Below are positions 53,989 through 61,609 of a DNA stretch of 64,000 nt, in pieces (the stretch's first letter is position 1; each line of letters starts with the position of its first letter). The position numbers were made by a program, and so were the translations under genes. The notes under the pieces are model-generated. The model saw only the letters and a list, made by a program, of their open reading frames with translations. It searched no databases and had not been told where the DNA came from. The stretch covers positions 1 to 64,000 of the forward strand of contig NZ_QEYD01000011.1 in the NCBI RefSeq assembly GCF_003122215.1, given 5' to 3'. This DNA is from Pararhodobacter marinus (GTDB lineage Bacteria > Pseudomonadota > Alphaproteobacteria > Rhodobacterales > Rhodobacteraceae).

Positions 53989-54973
53989 GCCCCATCTTCT
54001 TCCGATGCCGAAAGGCGACCGCCGCCTGATCCTGTCTGCCGGGGCGTTGCTGATCCTGCTGGCGCTTCTGCCGCTGGTCGCCCCCGCGCAGGCCATCGAC
54101 AAGCTGACGCAACTGGGCATCTACGTCCTGCTCGCGGTGATGTGGAACCTGCTGGCAGGCTATGCCGGGCTGGTCTCGGTCGGGCAGCAGGCCTTCGTGG
54201 GGCTTGGCGGCTATGCCATGGTGCGGCTGGTCGAGGCGGGGCTGGGCCCTTTTCCCGCGCTGGTTCTGGCGCCTTTCCTGGTGGCGCTGGTGGCCTGGCC
54301 GCTTGCGTGGTTCGTGCTGCGCCTCCGGCTGGGAGAATTCGCGATCGCGATGTGGGTCATCGCCGAGGTGTTTCGCGGGCTGGTCATGTTCGACCCCCTG
54401 GTGCAGGGCGAGACCGGCACCTCGGTTCTGGCGCTCAATGCCATCGACGCCGACACGCGGCGGCTGGCGATCTACCTTCTGTCTCTGGTCGCGGCCTCGG
54501 CCGCGCTGGCGGGCAGCTTCGTGCTTTTGCGCGGGCGGCTGGGCGCCGAGGCGCAGGCGATCCGCGACGATGAAGAGGCGGCGGCCTCGGTCGGGGTCAG
54601 CACCTTCCGCGTGAAACGGCTGATCTTCGTCGCCGCGGCGGCAGGCTGCGCGCTGGCGGGAACCCTTTGGCTGGCCAGCGCCATCACCTTCCAGCCACGA
54701 ACGGGCTTCGGCATCCAATGGACCGTGTTCATGCTGTTCATGGTGCTGACCGGCGGTCTGGGGACGTTTCTGGGACCGGTCGTCGGCGCGGTCCTGCTGA
54801 TGGGCCTGCAGGAAGCGTTCGGCGATTTCGGCGCCTGGTACCTGTTCGGCGTGGGGGCGCTGTCGGTGGCTTTCGCGCTGGCGCTGCCCGGCGGGCTGGT
54901 GGGGTTGTGGTCGGCGCGCCGGGGCCGCGAGCCTTTGTCGATGCGGCGGCGTCTGAGCGCGGGCGAGGGGTGA
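53981..54973 (+). CDS. ABC transporter permease (LivM-type)
   Basis: A 330-residue permease with 8-10 helices. NLLAGYAGLVSVGQQAFVGLG is the LivM signature; the loop GLGTFLGPVVGAVLLMGLQE is the ATPase-contact motif. It completes the LivKGFHM-type importer (50320-54973). A long hairpin (54992-55031) follows, separating it from the PLP enzyme gene. Confidence 0.92.
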   Translation: MTEPHLLPMPKGDRRLILSAGALLILLALLPLVAPAQAIDKLTQLGIYVLLAVMWNLLAGYAGLVSVGQQAFVGLGGYAMVRLVEAGLGPFPALVLAPFLVALVAWPLAWFVLRLRLGEFAIAMWVIAEVFRGLVMFDPLVQGETGTSVLALNAIDADTRRLAIYLLSLVAASAALAGSFVLLRGRLGAEAQAIRDDEEAAASVGVSTFRVKRLIFVAAAAGCALAGTLWLASAITFQPRTGFGIQWTVFMLFMVLTGGLGTFLGPVVGAVLLMGLQEAFGDFGAWYLFGVGALSVAFALALPGGLVGLWSARRGREPLSMRRRLSAGEG

Positions 54974-54991
54974 CAGGCCGGAACGCGGCGC

Positions 54992-55031
54992 AGACAGGAA
55001 CCGCAATCATCGCGTTGCGGCTTCCCTGTCT
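54992..55031 (+). terminator. strong hairpin after the ABC operon
   Basis: AGACAGGAACCGCAA pairs with TTGCGGCTTCCCTGTCT with two single-base bulges, giving about 15 bp around an 8-base loop. There is no U-run, so it may stop, or only attenuate, transcription into the PLP-enzyme gene. Confidence 0.5.
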
Positions 55032-55085
55032 GTGACGCATTCTGTCCGCTGCCATGCCAGCCCCACGCACGACAGGACATTTCGC

Positions 55086-56357
55086 ATGAATACAGGCACC
55101 ATAACGGGCAATTCGGATCTGATCGCCGCCATCCGCGACCGCTTCGCCAATGTCGACACCTGCCCCTTCCAGGGCGAGCGCATCTTTTTCGAGAATGCCG
55201 GCGGCGCGCTGACACTGAAATCGGTGGTCGAAACCTCGGCCTTCTTCGCGGGCATTCCCGACAATCAGGGCCGCGACAACGTCGCCGCCCATGCGCTGGT
55301 GGACAAGATCAACGCGGCCAAGGCCGATATGGCGCTGCTGATGAATGCTAAATCGGGGCAGTTCTTCATGGGCGAAAGCGGCACCGAATTGCTGTTCCGC
55401 CTGATCCGCACCGCCTGCGTGAACGCACCGAAAGGCGCCAAGCTTGTCGGGTCGTCGATCGAGCATCCCGCCTCGCGCAGCGCCGCGCGCCGCTGGGCCG
55501 AAATCGCCGGGCTGGATTATGTGAACGTGCCCCATAACGACGAAACCGGAACGGTGACGGCGGCCGATTACGCCGCGCTGATGACGCCCGACGTGGCGGT
55601 CGCGACGATCCTGCATGCCTCGCCCGTGACCGGAATGGGAATGGATGTGGCGGCGATTTCGAAGGCGATCCGCGCCGTGGCGCCCGATTGCGTGATCATC
55701 GTCGACGGGATCCAGCACGCGGCGCACGGCCAGATCGACCTCGCCGCGTATGACGTCGATGGTTACGTCATCTCGCCCTACAAGATGTTCTCGCGCCATG
55801 GTTACGGCATGGCCTGGATCTCGGACCGGCTGAGCGCGATGCCGCATGACATGCTGATCAATGCCCCGGCGACGGGCTGGGAATTCGGGACGCGCGATAC
55901 CGGCGCCTATGCCACGCTGTCGGATGTCGTCGCCTATTTCGACTGGCTGGGCGGCGAGGTCTCGGACGAAACCGATCCCCGCGCCCGGATCGAGGCCGCA
56001 GGCCGGGCGATCCACGATTACGAGACGCATCTCACCGACAGCATGATCCACGGCATCGGCAACCTGCCGGGCCTGAAGGACATGGCGCATGTGCAGATCA
56101 TCGCCGGGCAGGACAACCCGGCGCGCGAGGGGCTTGTGTCCATCGTGGTCAAGGGCATGCCCTCGCCCGACGTCGTGCGGCTACTCAACGAGCAGGGCAT
56201 TCGCACGCATACCCGCAAGGCGGATCATTACAGCGGCAACGTGCTTGATCCGCTGGGCCTGTCCGATTGCATCCGGATCTCGCTGTGTCATTACAACACC
56301 GAGCAGGAAGTGGCCCAGTTGCTGGCCGCGCTGAAAGGGCTGGGCGACGCGGGCTGA
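55086..56357 (+). CDS. class V aminotransferase-fold PLP enzyme
   Basis: A 423-residue PLP enzyme. Asp207 (IIVDGIQH) is the expected pyridine-nitrogen ligand and Lys233 (SPYKMFSRHGYG) the Schiff-base lysine; the N-terminal FFENAGGALTLKSVVE segment matches the cysteine desulfurase/CsdA-like subgroup. The catalytic Cys loop of desulfurases is not evident: the C-terminal region reads RKADHYSGNVLDPLG. Possible activities are transamination, lyase or selenocysteine-lyase-type chemistry. It is 112 bp after the ABC operon and 261 bp before the ACP gene. Confidence 0.85.
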   Translation: MNTGTITGNSDLIAAIRDRFANVDTCPFQGERIFFENAGGALTLKSVVETSAFFAGIPDNQGRDNVAAHALVDKINAAKADMALLMNAKSGQFFMGESGTELLFRLIRTACVNAPKGAKLVGSSIEHPASRSAARRWAEIAGLDYVNVPHNDETGTVTAADYAALMTPDVAVATILHASPVTGMGMDVAAISKAIRAVAPDCVIIVDGIQHAAHGQIDLAAYDVDGYVISPYKMFSRHGYGMAWISDRLSAMPHDMLINAPATGWEFGTRDTGAYATLSDVVAYFDWLGGEVSDETDPRARIEAAGRAIHDYETHLTDSMIHGIGNLPGLKDMAHVQIIAGQDNPAREGLVSIVVKGMPSPDVVRLLNEQGIRTHTRKADHYSGNVLDPLGLSDCIRISLCHYNTEQEVAQLLAALKGLGDAG

Positions 56358-56523
56358 CGCGCCCCGCAAGCGCGCGGAAGCGGTTGTGACGCGGGCCCCG
56401 GGGCCGGATCTGCCATCCTGCCCCGGTGCCCGCGTTTCGACGTCGCCTCACGCCCCGCCTTCGGGGCCGGAACACCGATTTCGCCGCAGGTCCACTAGGC
56501 GGAATGTCGGGTAAATAGAGATC

Positions 56524-56568
56524 GGAAACAACTTGGATACCAAGCAGGGCTGGTATCATGCCGTTTCC
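56524..56568 (+). promoter_or_regulatory. nested dyad upstream of the ACP gene
   Basis: Inner arms GATACCA (56536-56542) and TGGTATC (56551-56557) pair around an 8-base loop. Outer arms GGAAAC (56524-56529) and GTTTCC (56563-56568) pair outside a 6/5 interior loop. This could be a protein operator or an RNA leader structure; it ends 50 bp before the ACP start. Confidence 0.6.
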
Positions 56569-56618
56569 GGTTGTAGAGCCAACGCCCCAACCCAAGACCG
56601 ACAGAAAAGGATGCTGGG

Positions 56619-56873
56619 GTGCCGGAAAATACCGTTTCCGACCAGGCGATGCGCGCGTTCCTGCGGAGTTCCGTCGCGCGAATCGCCAAGCGGCCGGTCG
56701 AAGAGATCGACGATGAAACCCCGATCCAGGATTACGGGCTGACCTCGCTCGAGGTGGTGATCCTGAGCGGCAGTCTTGAAGACGAATTCGGACTCGAGAT
56801 CGATCCGGCGCTGGTCTTCGAGTTCCGCACGATCGATCTCGTCTGCGAAAGACTTGCCGGCGACCGGGGCTGA
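56619..56873 (+). CDS. free-standing acyl carrier protein
   Basis: This 84-residue acyl/peptidyl carrier protein starts at GTG 56619. The phosphopantetheine site is Ser43 in DYGLTSLEVV, followed by the acidic recognition helix LEDEFGLEID and FEFRTIDLVCERL (helix III). It differs from housekeeping AcpP, which has DSLD and a more acidic helix II, and looks like carrier proteins of secondary-metabolite or specialised lipid pathways. No ketosynthase, acyltransferase or adenylation gene lies nearby, so the loading enzyme is not in the window. Confidence 0.88.
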   Translation: MPENTVSDQAMRAFLRSSVARIAKRPVEEIDDETPIQDYGLTSLEVVILSGSLEDEFGLEIDPALVFEFRTIDLVCERLAGDRG

Positions 56874-56947
56874 GCGCTTGGCCTCAACGTTGGCCCCATT
56901 CTTGGCCCTTACCGCCTGGCCCGGACACATCTTGCCGAGGACGCCGC

Positions 56948-57928
56948 ATGACCAATCCGACTCCCCGCCTTGCCTCTGCTCTCAAGAAGGCCGGCTCGGA
57001 CGATCCCCGCACCCGGCTGGCCGCCTGCCGGACCTTGGTAGCCCATGGGGCGATAAACACCGCGGAACCCGTCCTGCAGGGCCTTGCCGGCGATGAGGCG
57101 CTCGCGGAGGATACGGCGGTGCTGCTCTCGGCTTGCCGCTACATCCGGCGAGTCCTGAAAGAAGCCGAGATGACCGACAACAGCGGCAATCCGGCGTTGT
57201 CCGAGGCGGCCGAACGGGACATCCTGCTGGGAGAAAGCTTCGACGATTTCTACCTGCTGAAGCGCGCGGAAGGCAGTGCCAACCTGATCATTGTCTTTAC
57301 CGGCATGGCGCACAGCTTCGGGGTGTCGCTCGCGCTGCTGCTGCGCATCCTGAAGCGCTTTGACAGTCATGTCATCTTTCTTCAGGACGCGCACAAGCAG
57401 TACTATTTCAACGGGGTCGCGGGGCTTGGCGGCACCTATGCCGGGACGCTGGACGCGCTGCGGCACCGCGCGGCCGAGATCGGGGCAAGCAACATCTGGT
57501 GTCTGGGCCAGTCGGGCGGCGGCTATGCCGCGATCCAGTTCGCAACGGATCTGCAGGCTCGCGGCGTTCTGGCCTTCGTGCCCGCCACGACCCTTCAACC
57601 CCTGCAGGAGGACGGGACGCTGCCTGCCGACGGACCGGACAACGAAACCGGGACGGCGCTGCCCGGTCCGCTGGATCTGGCCGTGCAACTGGCCCGGGCC
57701 GAGGTCGTCCCGCATATCTCGATCGTCTTCGGCGCCCTGTCAGAGCAGGATTCCACTCAGGCAAAGCGGCTCACGCATCCGGCGGTCGAGCGGATCCCCA
57801 TCGAGGGTTTTGCCGATCACGCGGTCTTCGCGAAGGTGGTGGCGGATCACCGTCTGGACGACATGATCCGGCACCTGTTCGCCAGCCAGCCCCACGATAC
57901 CCGCGCCGGAAGGCAGCCAAACCCATGA
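56948..57928 (+). CDS. alpha/beta-hydrolase-like protein next to the ACP
   Basis: 326 residues: a helical N-terminal segment (1-75), then an alpha/beta-hydrolase core from about 110. The nucleophile elbow is GQSGGG (Ser189, within IWCLGQSGGGYAAIQFA). A possible acid residue lies in ALSEQDSTQ and a His in EGFADHAVFAK. The core shares motif order and local sequence (YxFNG...LDALRH / ...VLAFVPATTLQP) with the gene at 12979. It may act as a thioesterase on the ACP-bound product, but that is inference. It overlaps the next ORF by 4 bp (ATGA). Confidence 0.7.
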   Translation: MTNPTPRLASALKKAGSDDPRTRLAACRTLVAHGAINTAEPVLQGLAGDEALAEDTAVLLSACRYIRRVLKEAEMTDNSGNPALSEAAERDILLGESFDDFYLLKRAEGSANLIIVFTGMAHSFGVSLALLLRILKRFDSHVIFLQDAHKQYYFNGVAGLGGTYAGTLDALRHRAAEIGASNIWCLGQSGGGYAAIQFATDLQARGVLAFVPATTLQPLQEDGTLPADGPDNETGTALPGPLDLAVQLARAEVVPHISIVFGALSEQDSTQAKRLTHPAVERIPIEGFADHAVFAKVVADHRLDDMIRHLFASQPHDTRAGRQPNP

Positions 57929-58140
57929 GGGCCACGCGCGAGATCCTGTCTCCTGCCGATACCCGGCAGCCCTGCCGCGCGATGGTCACGCCGGCCCGGC
58001 CAGCGCGGCCGCGGCTCGCCGGAACGATGCTCAACCGGATGCCGTTGTCGCACGCCAGGGGGCCGCTGGGCGGCATGCTCTGTCTGGAAGGGCCCTTTGC
58101 CCCGCGATGGCAGGACGACGGCGCAGAAAGGGAAGTCTGA
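57925..58140 (+). CDS. possible small protein between hydrolase and P450
   Basis: 71 codons from ATG 57925, which overlaps the hydrolase stop as ATGA; its own stop ends 3 bp before the P450 ATG. The close coupling on both sides favours a real gene, but the sequence is Arg/Pro-rich with only two Cys and no recognised domain. No family is assigned. Confidence 0.35.
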   Translation: MRATREILSPADTRQPCRAMVTPARPARPRLAGTMLNRMPLSHARGPLGGMLCLEGPFAPRWQDDGAEREV

Positions 58141-58143
58141 CGG

Positions 58144-59304
58144 ATGGGGGACAAGAGGCAACACGGCAAACCGGACGGCACAGGATCGTTCCGGGTCATC
58201 ACGGACCCGTCTGTCGCCCGCAAGGTGAGCCGGTCGATGGCGTTCAGCGTGGTGGATCTGCCGGGATATTATCGGGACATGGCCGCTCTTACCGGGCTGG
58301 AGCTGGACGCGCTGATCCGCGTGGTCGATGGCATCCCGTTCTTTTCGAGCGGCGCGCGTCACCTCTTGTTGCGGCGCGTCATCCTGCAGGTCTTCCGGGA
58401 AGACAGGATCGAGGCCTGGCAGCCGGTCATTGACGAACAGATCGACGCGGCGATTTCCCGCCTGAAGTCTGCGGAGATTGTCGACCTGGCCGGAGATTTC
58501 GCCGATCCGCTCTTCGCCGGGGTGATGACCCGCCTGTTCGGATTGCCGGAAGCGCAGGCGGGCAACCTGAATGGCTGGGCCGAAACCGTCCGCTTCGTGT
58601 CCGAGCTTCTTCTGCCGATCCGGCGTGTGCGGGAGATGAACGACGCGGCCGGCCAGTTCCTCGATGCGATGCGCGCCGGAGGAGAATCGGGAAGCCAGCG
58701 CGACGCGTCGCTCTCGGGCCTGCTTGAACGGGCCGCCGGGACGGAGTTGACGGCTGACGAGGTCGACGCCCTGATCGCCGCGCTGTTCATCGCGGGGCAG
58801 ACCACGGCGCATTCGCTGTCGAACATCCTGCTGCTGGTCTTGCGGCTGGAGCCGGGGCAACGACCCTTGCCCTCGGACCCGTTGCAGCGCCGGAACGCGG
58901 TCGAAGACCTGATCCGGCGGGGCGGGGCCCCGCAATACCTGCTGCGAATCGCCCGCGAAGGCGGGACATTGGACGGGCAGGCGTTGCAGGCCGGCGATCC
59001 CGTTCTGGTGCATATCCCCTCGGCCAACGGTTTGACGGAGGGCGCGGGCACGCCACCTGCGACGGCAAGCGGCTGTCCCTTCGGTCAGGCGCCGGATGTG
59101 CGATCGCATTTCAGCTTCGGCGCGGGCATCCATCATTGCCCGGGGGCGCCGCTCGCCCGGATGCTGATCGAGACGGCGCTGCACAAACTGCTGGCCGCGT
59201 TTCCGCGGATCGAATTGCTGGAGCCCGAACCCGAGATGTTCGGCACGGATATCATCAGAAGCCCGCGTTCGCTCAAGTGTCGCCTCGGTCCGACGGTCGG
59301 GTAA
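58144..59304 (+). CDS. short cytochrome P450 with an atypical ExxR
   Basis: A 386-residue P450. The I-helix motif is FIAGQTTA (Thr220/221), and the heme-binding loop is FSFGAGIHHCPGAPLAR with the axial Cys332. In the K-helix the segment EDLIR has Asp255 where the ExxR Glu is expected (only Arg258 is kept), which is very unusual. The N-terminus is short, and the CPFGQ segment before the heme loop is typical of bacterial soluble P450s. By position it may hydroxylate a substrate carried by the neighbouring ACP, as known for BioI-type enzymes. No ferredoxin gene is nearby. Confidence 0.85.
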   Translation: MGDKRQHGKPDGTGSFRVITDPSVARKVSRSMAFSVVDLPGYYRDMAALTGLELDALIRVVDGIPFFSSGARHLLLRRVILQVFREDRIEAWQPVIDEQIDAAISRLKSAEIVDLAGDFADPLFAGVMTRLFGLPEAQAGNLNGWAETVRFVSELLLPIRRVREMNDAAGQFLDAMRAGGESGSQRDASLSGLLERAAGTELTADEVDALIAALFIAGQTTAHSLSNILLLVLRLEPGQRPLPSDPLQRRNAVEDLIRRGGAPQYLLRIAREGGTLDGQALQAGDPVLVHIPSANGLTEGAGTPPATASGCPFGQAPDVRSHFSFGAGIHHCPGAPLARMLIETALHKLLAAFPRIELLEPEPEMFGTDIIRSPRSLKCRLGPTVG

Positions 59305-59776
59305 GGCGCTCTGCAATCGACGGAACCTGACGGCGATCGGTCCCGGAGGGGCAGGACGAAAGCGCGCGTGGCGAGGGTGCCGGGGGCGATTCGGCGGGAG
59401 GTCATTCAACCCGGGCGTTACATCTGAGCACAGTCTGCGCTTGGGTCGCTTCGACGGGCTTCGGGATGTGGGCGCTCACCTTCGTCCCCCGCGTTCTGCG
59501 CGGGCCAGGACTTGGAAACCAGGGGAGGGAGAGCGACCTTCGGTCGCCTGCCATGTCCGTAAGCCATTGAAATGACCGCGGCTGCTTGGCGGCCGGTGTC
59601 AAGTTCGTCGTAACGCCGTGACAGGATTGTGTCTCATTCGTCAGCGCCCCGTCGAGCGGATCGCCGTATGCATTTGGAATTCACGCGAATCCTGACACCA
59701 AGCGGCCACGCCGACCAAGGGTGCGCTTCCGCCCGGACAACGCGCTGCAAGTCTGAGGGGTCTCAGATATGCACTG
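59305..59776. other. 472-bp region after the P450 with no credible gene
   Basis: Both strands are open only in short low-complexity frames (for example 59402-59602 minus). The region includes a small hairpin GCGACC-TTC-GGTCGC (59528-59543) and a TCTGAG-GGGT-CTCAGA dyad (59753-59768) that could end the minus-strand gene at 59777. Confidence 0.5.
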
Positions 59777-60244
59777 TCAGGTCATAGGCTCGGTTCTCTG
59801 CCCGTCCTGCCCCTTCACCTCCGCCACCCTGAGTTCGAGCCGTTCCCTGAGCAGGGCGACTCCGCCTTTAACGAACGCCACACGGACGACCTTGGGCACT
59901 TCAGACTGCTTGGTTTGGATGAGCAGGAACGGCTGTCGGGCGTCCCTGACACTCCCGACTCTGCCAAGGGCAAGTTCCCCATGCAGCACGGCGACAATAT
60001 CGCGGTACCTGACCACTTCCCTGCCGACGCGAAGGTGATCGTCGTAGAGCGCCGCGAAGACATGCCGGGAAAAGGGGATGCACGCCAAGCCGATCAGCAC
60101 ACCAAAGCTCGCGAAGGACACACCCAGGTCATCTGTTATGCCCAGGGAAGTACCGTACAGGATGAAGCAAACCGCAGCGACGGCCAGGATCCATGGAAAA
60201 ATCGGATCGATGCGGAAGATCTCTGGGGGGCGGTTGCTCACCAT
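59777..60244 (-). CDS. small membrane protein with a PH-like C-terminal domain
   Basis: 155 residues with two membrane helices (about 15-35 and 43-60) and a beta-rich C-terminal part (LYDDHLRVGREVVRYRDIV) that resembles bacterial PH-like domains, then a hydrophilic tail. No catalytic motif is visible and no family is recognised. It is isolated in a gene-poor interval and lies convergent with the P450 gene. Confidence 0.6.
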   Translation of the reverse strand: MVSNRPPEIFRIDPIFPWILAVAAVCFILYGTSLGITDDLGVSFASFGVLIGLACIPFSRHVFAALYDDHLRVGREVVRYRDIVAVLHGELALGRVGSVRDARQPFLLIQTKQSEVPKVVRVAFVKGGVALLRERLELRVAEVKGQDGQRTEPMT

Positions 60245-60763
60245 GGGTCAAGGTCGCACAAGGCATAACAGGGCGCAACCAACCGTTCACAAAGCCGCCC
60301 CCTGTTTTCCAAGGCGCTGATCCATGTCCGCAGGCGCGCTTGTCGGCGTCGTGCCGGGCTTCGACGCGGGCGAACGCCAGGCCGACAGAATCCAGCCTGT
60401 CAACTGCGGCAAAATCAGCGGCACGCTCGATCGAGCATTCTTGCGGCGGGGACAATCCAATACGGGTCACCGCCTGTTTCGCCAGGGATGCAACGGGAGA
60501 TACGCGTTCGCGGCCAAGCATCGCAGGCAGTTCTCCATCAAGGCCAGACTCCACTGAGCGCTCAGTGAAATTATCGTTTGAGAGCGGGCAAGGGGCTGCG
60601 TTCGGTCAAGGGGTCGGGCTTCGGTGGAAGACGCACTTCTATCTGGCATCTCGCGTGCATTCGCGATAACGGCCCGGTTGAGGCCGCCCGCCTGACGGAG
60701 GCTGGGCAAGCGAAGACACGTGCATAGCGAAGTCGTTAGCGATGGGCCCTATCTGGAGTTGCC
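60245..60763. other. 519-bp region of degraded DNA between two small genes
   Basis: Overlapping short frames exist on both strands, but none has a recognisable domain. It contains a 16-bp perfect palindrome CACTGAGCGCTCAGTG (60552-60567) and ends in a fragment that resembles a transposase tail (60740-60856), so it is probably the scar of a mobile element. Confidence 0.45.
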
Positions 60764-60856
60764 ATGGTGGCCGCCATCCTCTTCCGTATCCATGATCGCA
60801 AGATCAACCGGCTCGTCGAGCTTCTGCCTTGGCGATGGAGCGCGGCTCGCAGGTGA
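60740..60856 (+). pseudogene. probable transposase C-terminal remnant (IS66-like)
   Basis: The frame opens after a stop at 60737 and ends at TGA 60854-60856. The last 30 residues include [21 protein letters not shown], close to the C-terminal tail of IS66 transposases (IxDHKIxRLDELLPW). There is no catalytic domain. The assignment is by eye and needs a search. It directly abuts the ynfA gene, overlapping its start by 4 bp. Confidence 0.55.
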
Positions 60857-61194
60857 CGAACGTCTTCGCCTCGATCGGCATGTATGCGCTGGCGGCTCTC
60901 GCCGAGATCGCGGGCTGCTTCGCCTTCTGGGCCTGGCTGCGTCTTGACCGTTCGGCCGTCTGGCTCATCCCGGGTGCCATCTCGCTCGCCCTGTTCGCCT
61001 ACTTGCTGACACGGGTCGAGGTCGAGTTCGCCGGTCGCGCATATGCAGCCTACGGCGGCATGTACATCGCTGCATCTATCGGCTGGCTGTGGTCCGTCGA
61101 GGGGCAGATCCCGACACGATGGGATATCATCGGAGCAGTCTTCTGTCTGACCGGCATGGCGATCATCCTGGTCGCCCCGATGCTTCAGAAGTGA
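60853..61194 (+). CDS. ynfA: YnfA-family membrane protein
   Basis: 113 residues with four membrane helices, matching YnfA (E. coli, 108 residues): [51 protein letters not shown] and [16 protein letters not shown]. YnfA belongs to the SMR-like small multidrug efflux group. The start GTG 60853 overlaps the transposase-like frame; ATG 60829 or 60835 are alternatives, with GGAG before GTG. It may have arrived with the adjacent mobile-element remnant. Confidence 0.9.
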   Translation: MTNVFASIGMYALAALAEIAGCFAFWAWLRLDRSAVWLIPGAISLALFAYLLTRVEVEFAGRAYAAYGGMYIAASIGWLWSVEGQIPTRWDIIGAVFCLTGMAIILVAPMLQK

Positions 61195-61358
61195 CCCGCG
61201 GTCTCAATCGGGGGGTTATCATTCGCGACGATTCGTGGCTCGATGCTGCGCGCTTGTCTGCTGAAGACTGCAGGACACTGTCCCGGTAACTCACTGGTTT
61301 TCAAGGAGATCACTATTCGGGACACCATTCACCTGATTTCATTTGAAAAATGAGGTGA

Positions 61359-61442
61359 TGGTGGGCGACCCTGGAATCGAACCAGGCGTGGGTCTCCCCG
61401 GCGGAGTTACAGTCCGCTGCCGCACCTTGCAGCACGTCGCCC
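61359..61442 (-). tRNA. tRNA-Tyr (anticodon GTA)
   Basis: Read on the minus strand, GGGCGAC at the 5' end pairs with GTCGCCC at the 3' end, followed by A and an encoded CCA. The anticodon loop ACTGTAACT has GTA at its centre with a CGG/CCG stem. The T-arm TTCGATT is in place and the variable arm is long (class II, as expected for bacterial tRNA-Tyr). Length 84. Confidence 0.95.
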
Positions 61443-61530
61443 GACGCTGGAGCGGGGAATAACGGGCGCGGCGGGGGGCGTCAAGACAGGAAACGGATGG
61501 AAATCTCCGCGCGCCGTCGTGGCCTTGCTT

Positions 61531-61556
61531 GAGTATTTGCGACAAGGTGATAGGGG
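61531..61556 (+). repeat. GAGTATTTG... short dispersed element, copy 3
   Basis: GAGTATTTGCGACAAGGTGA shares GAGTATTTG with the copies near 25 kb. It lies between tRNA-Tyr and rlmB. Confidence 0.5.
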
Positions 61557-61609
61557 CAGGGGGTGCGCGGCCAAGGGGGCGCGCCGGGCGGCAAGCGCGG
61601 GGCTGGACG

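Noticed and set aside
59402-59602. 66-codon minus-strand frame after the P450
   Set aside because: Pro/Arg-rich, no ribosome site, no family; left as intergenic.
60129-60554. 141-codon minus-strand frame
   Set aside because: Overlaps the membrane protein gene at 59777-60244, with no recognisable domain; probably non-coding.
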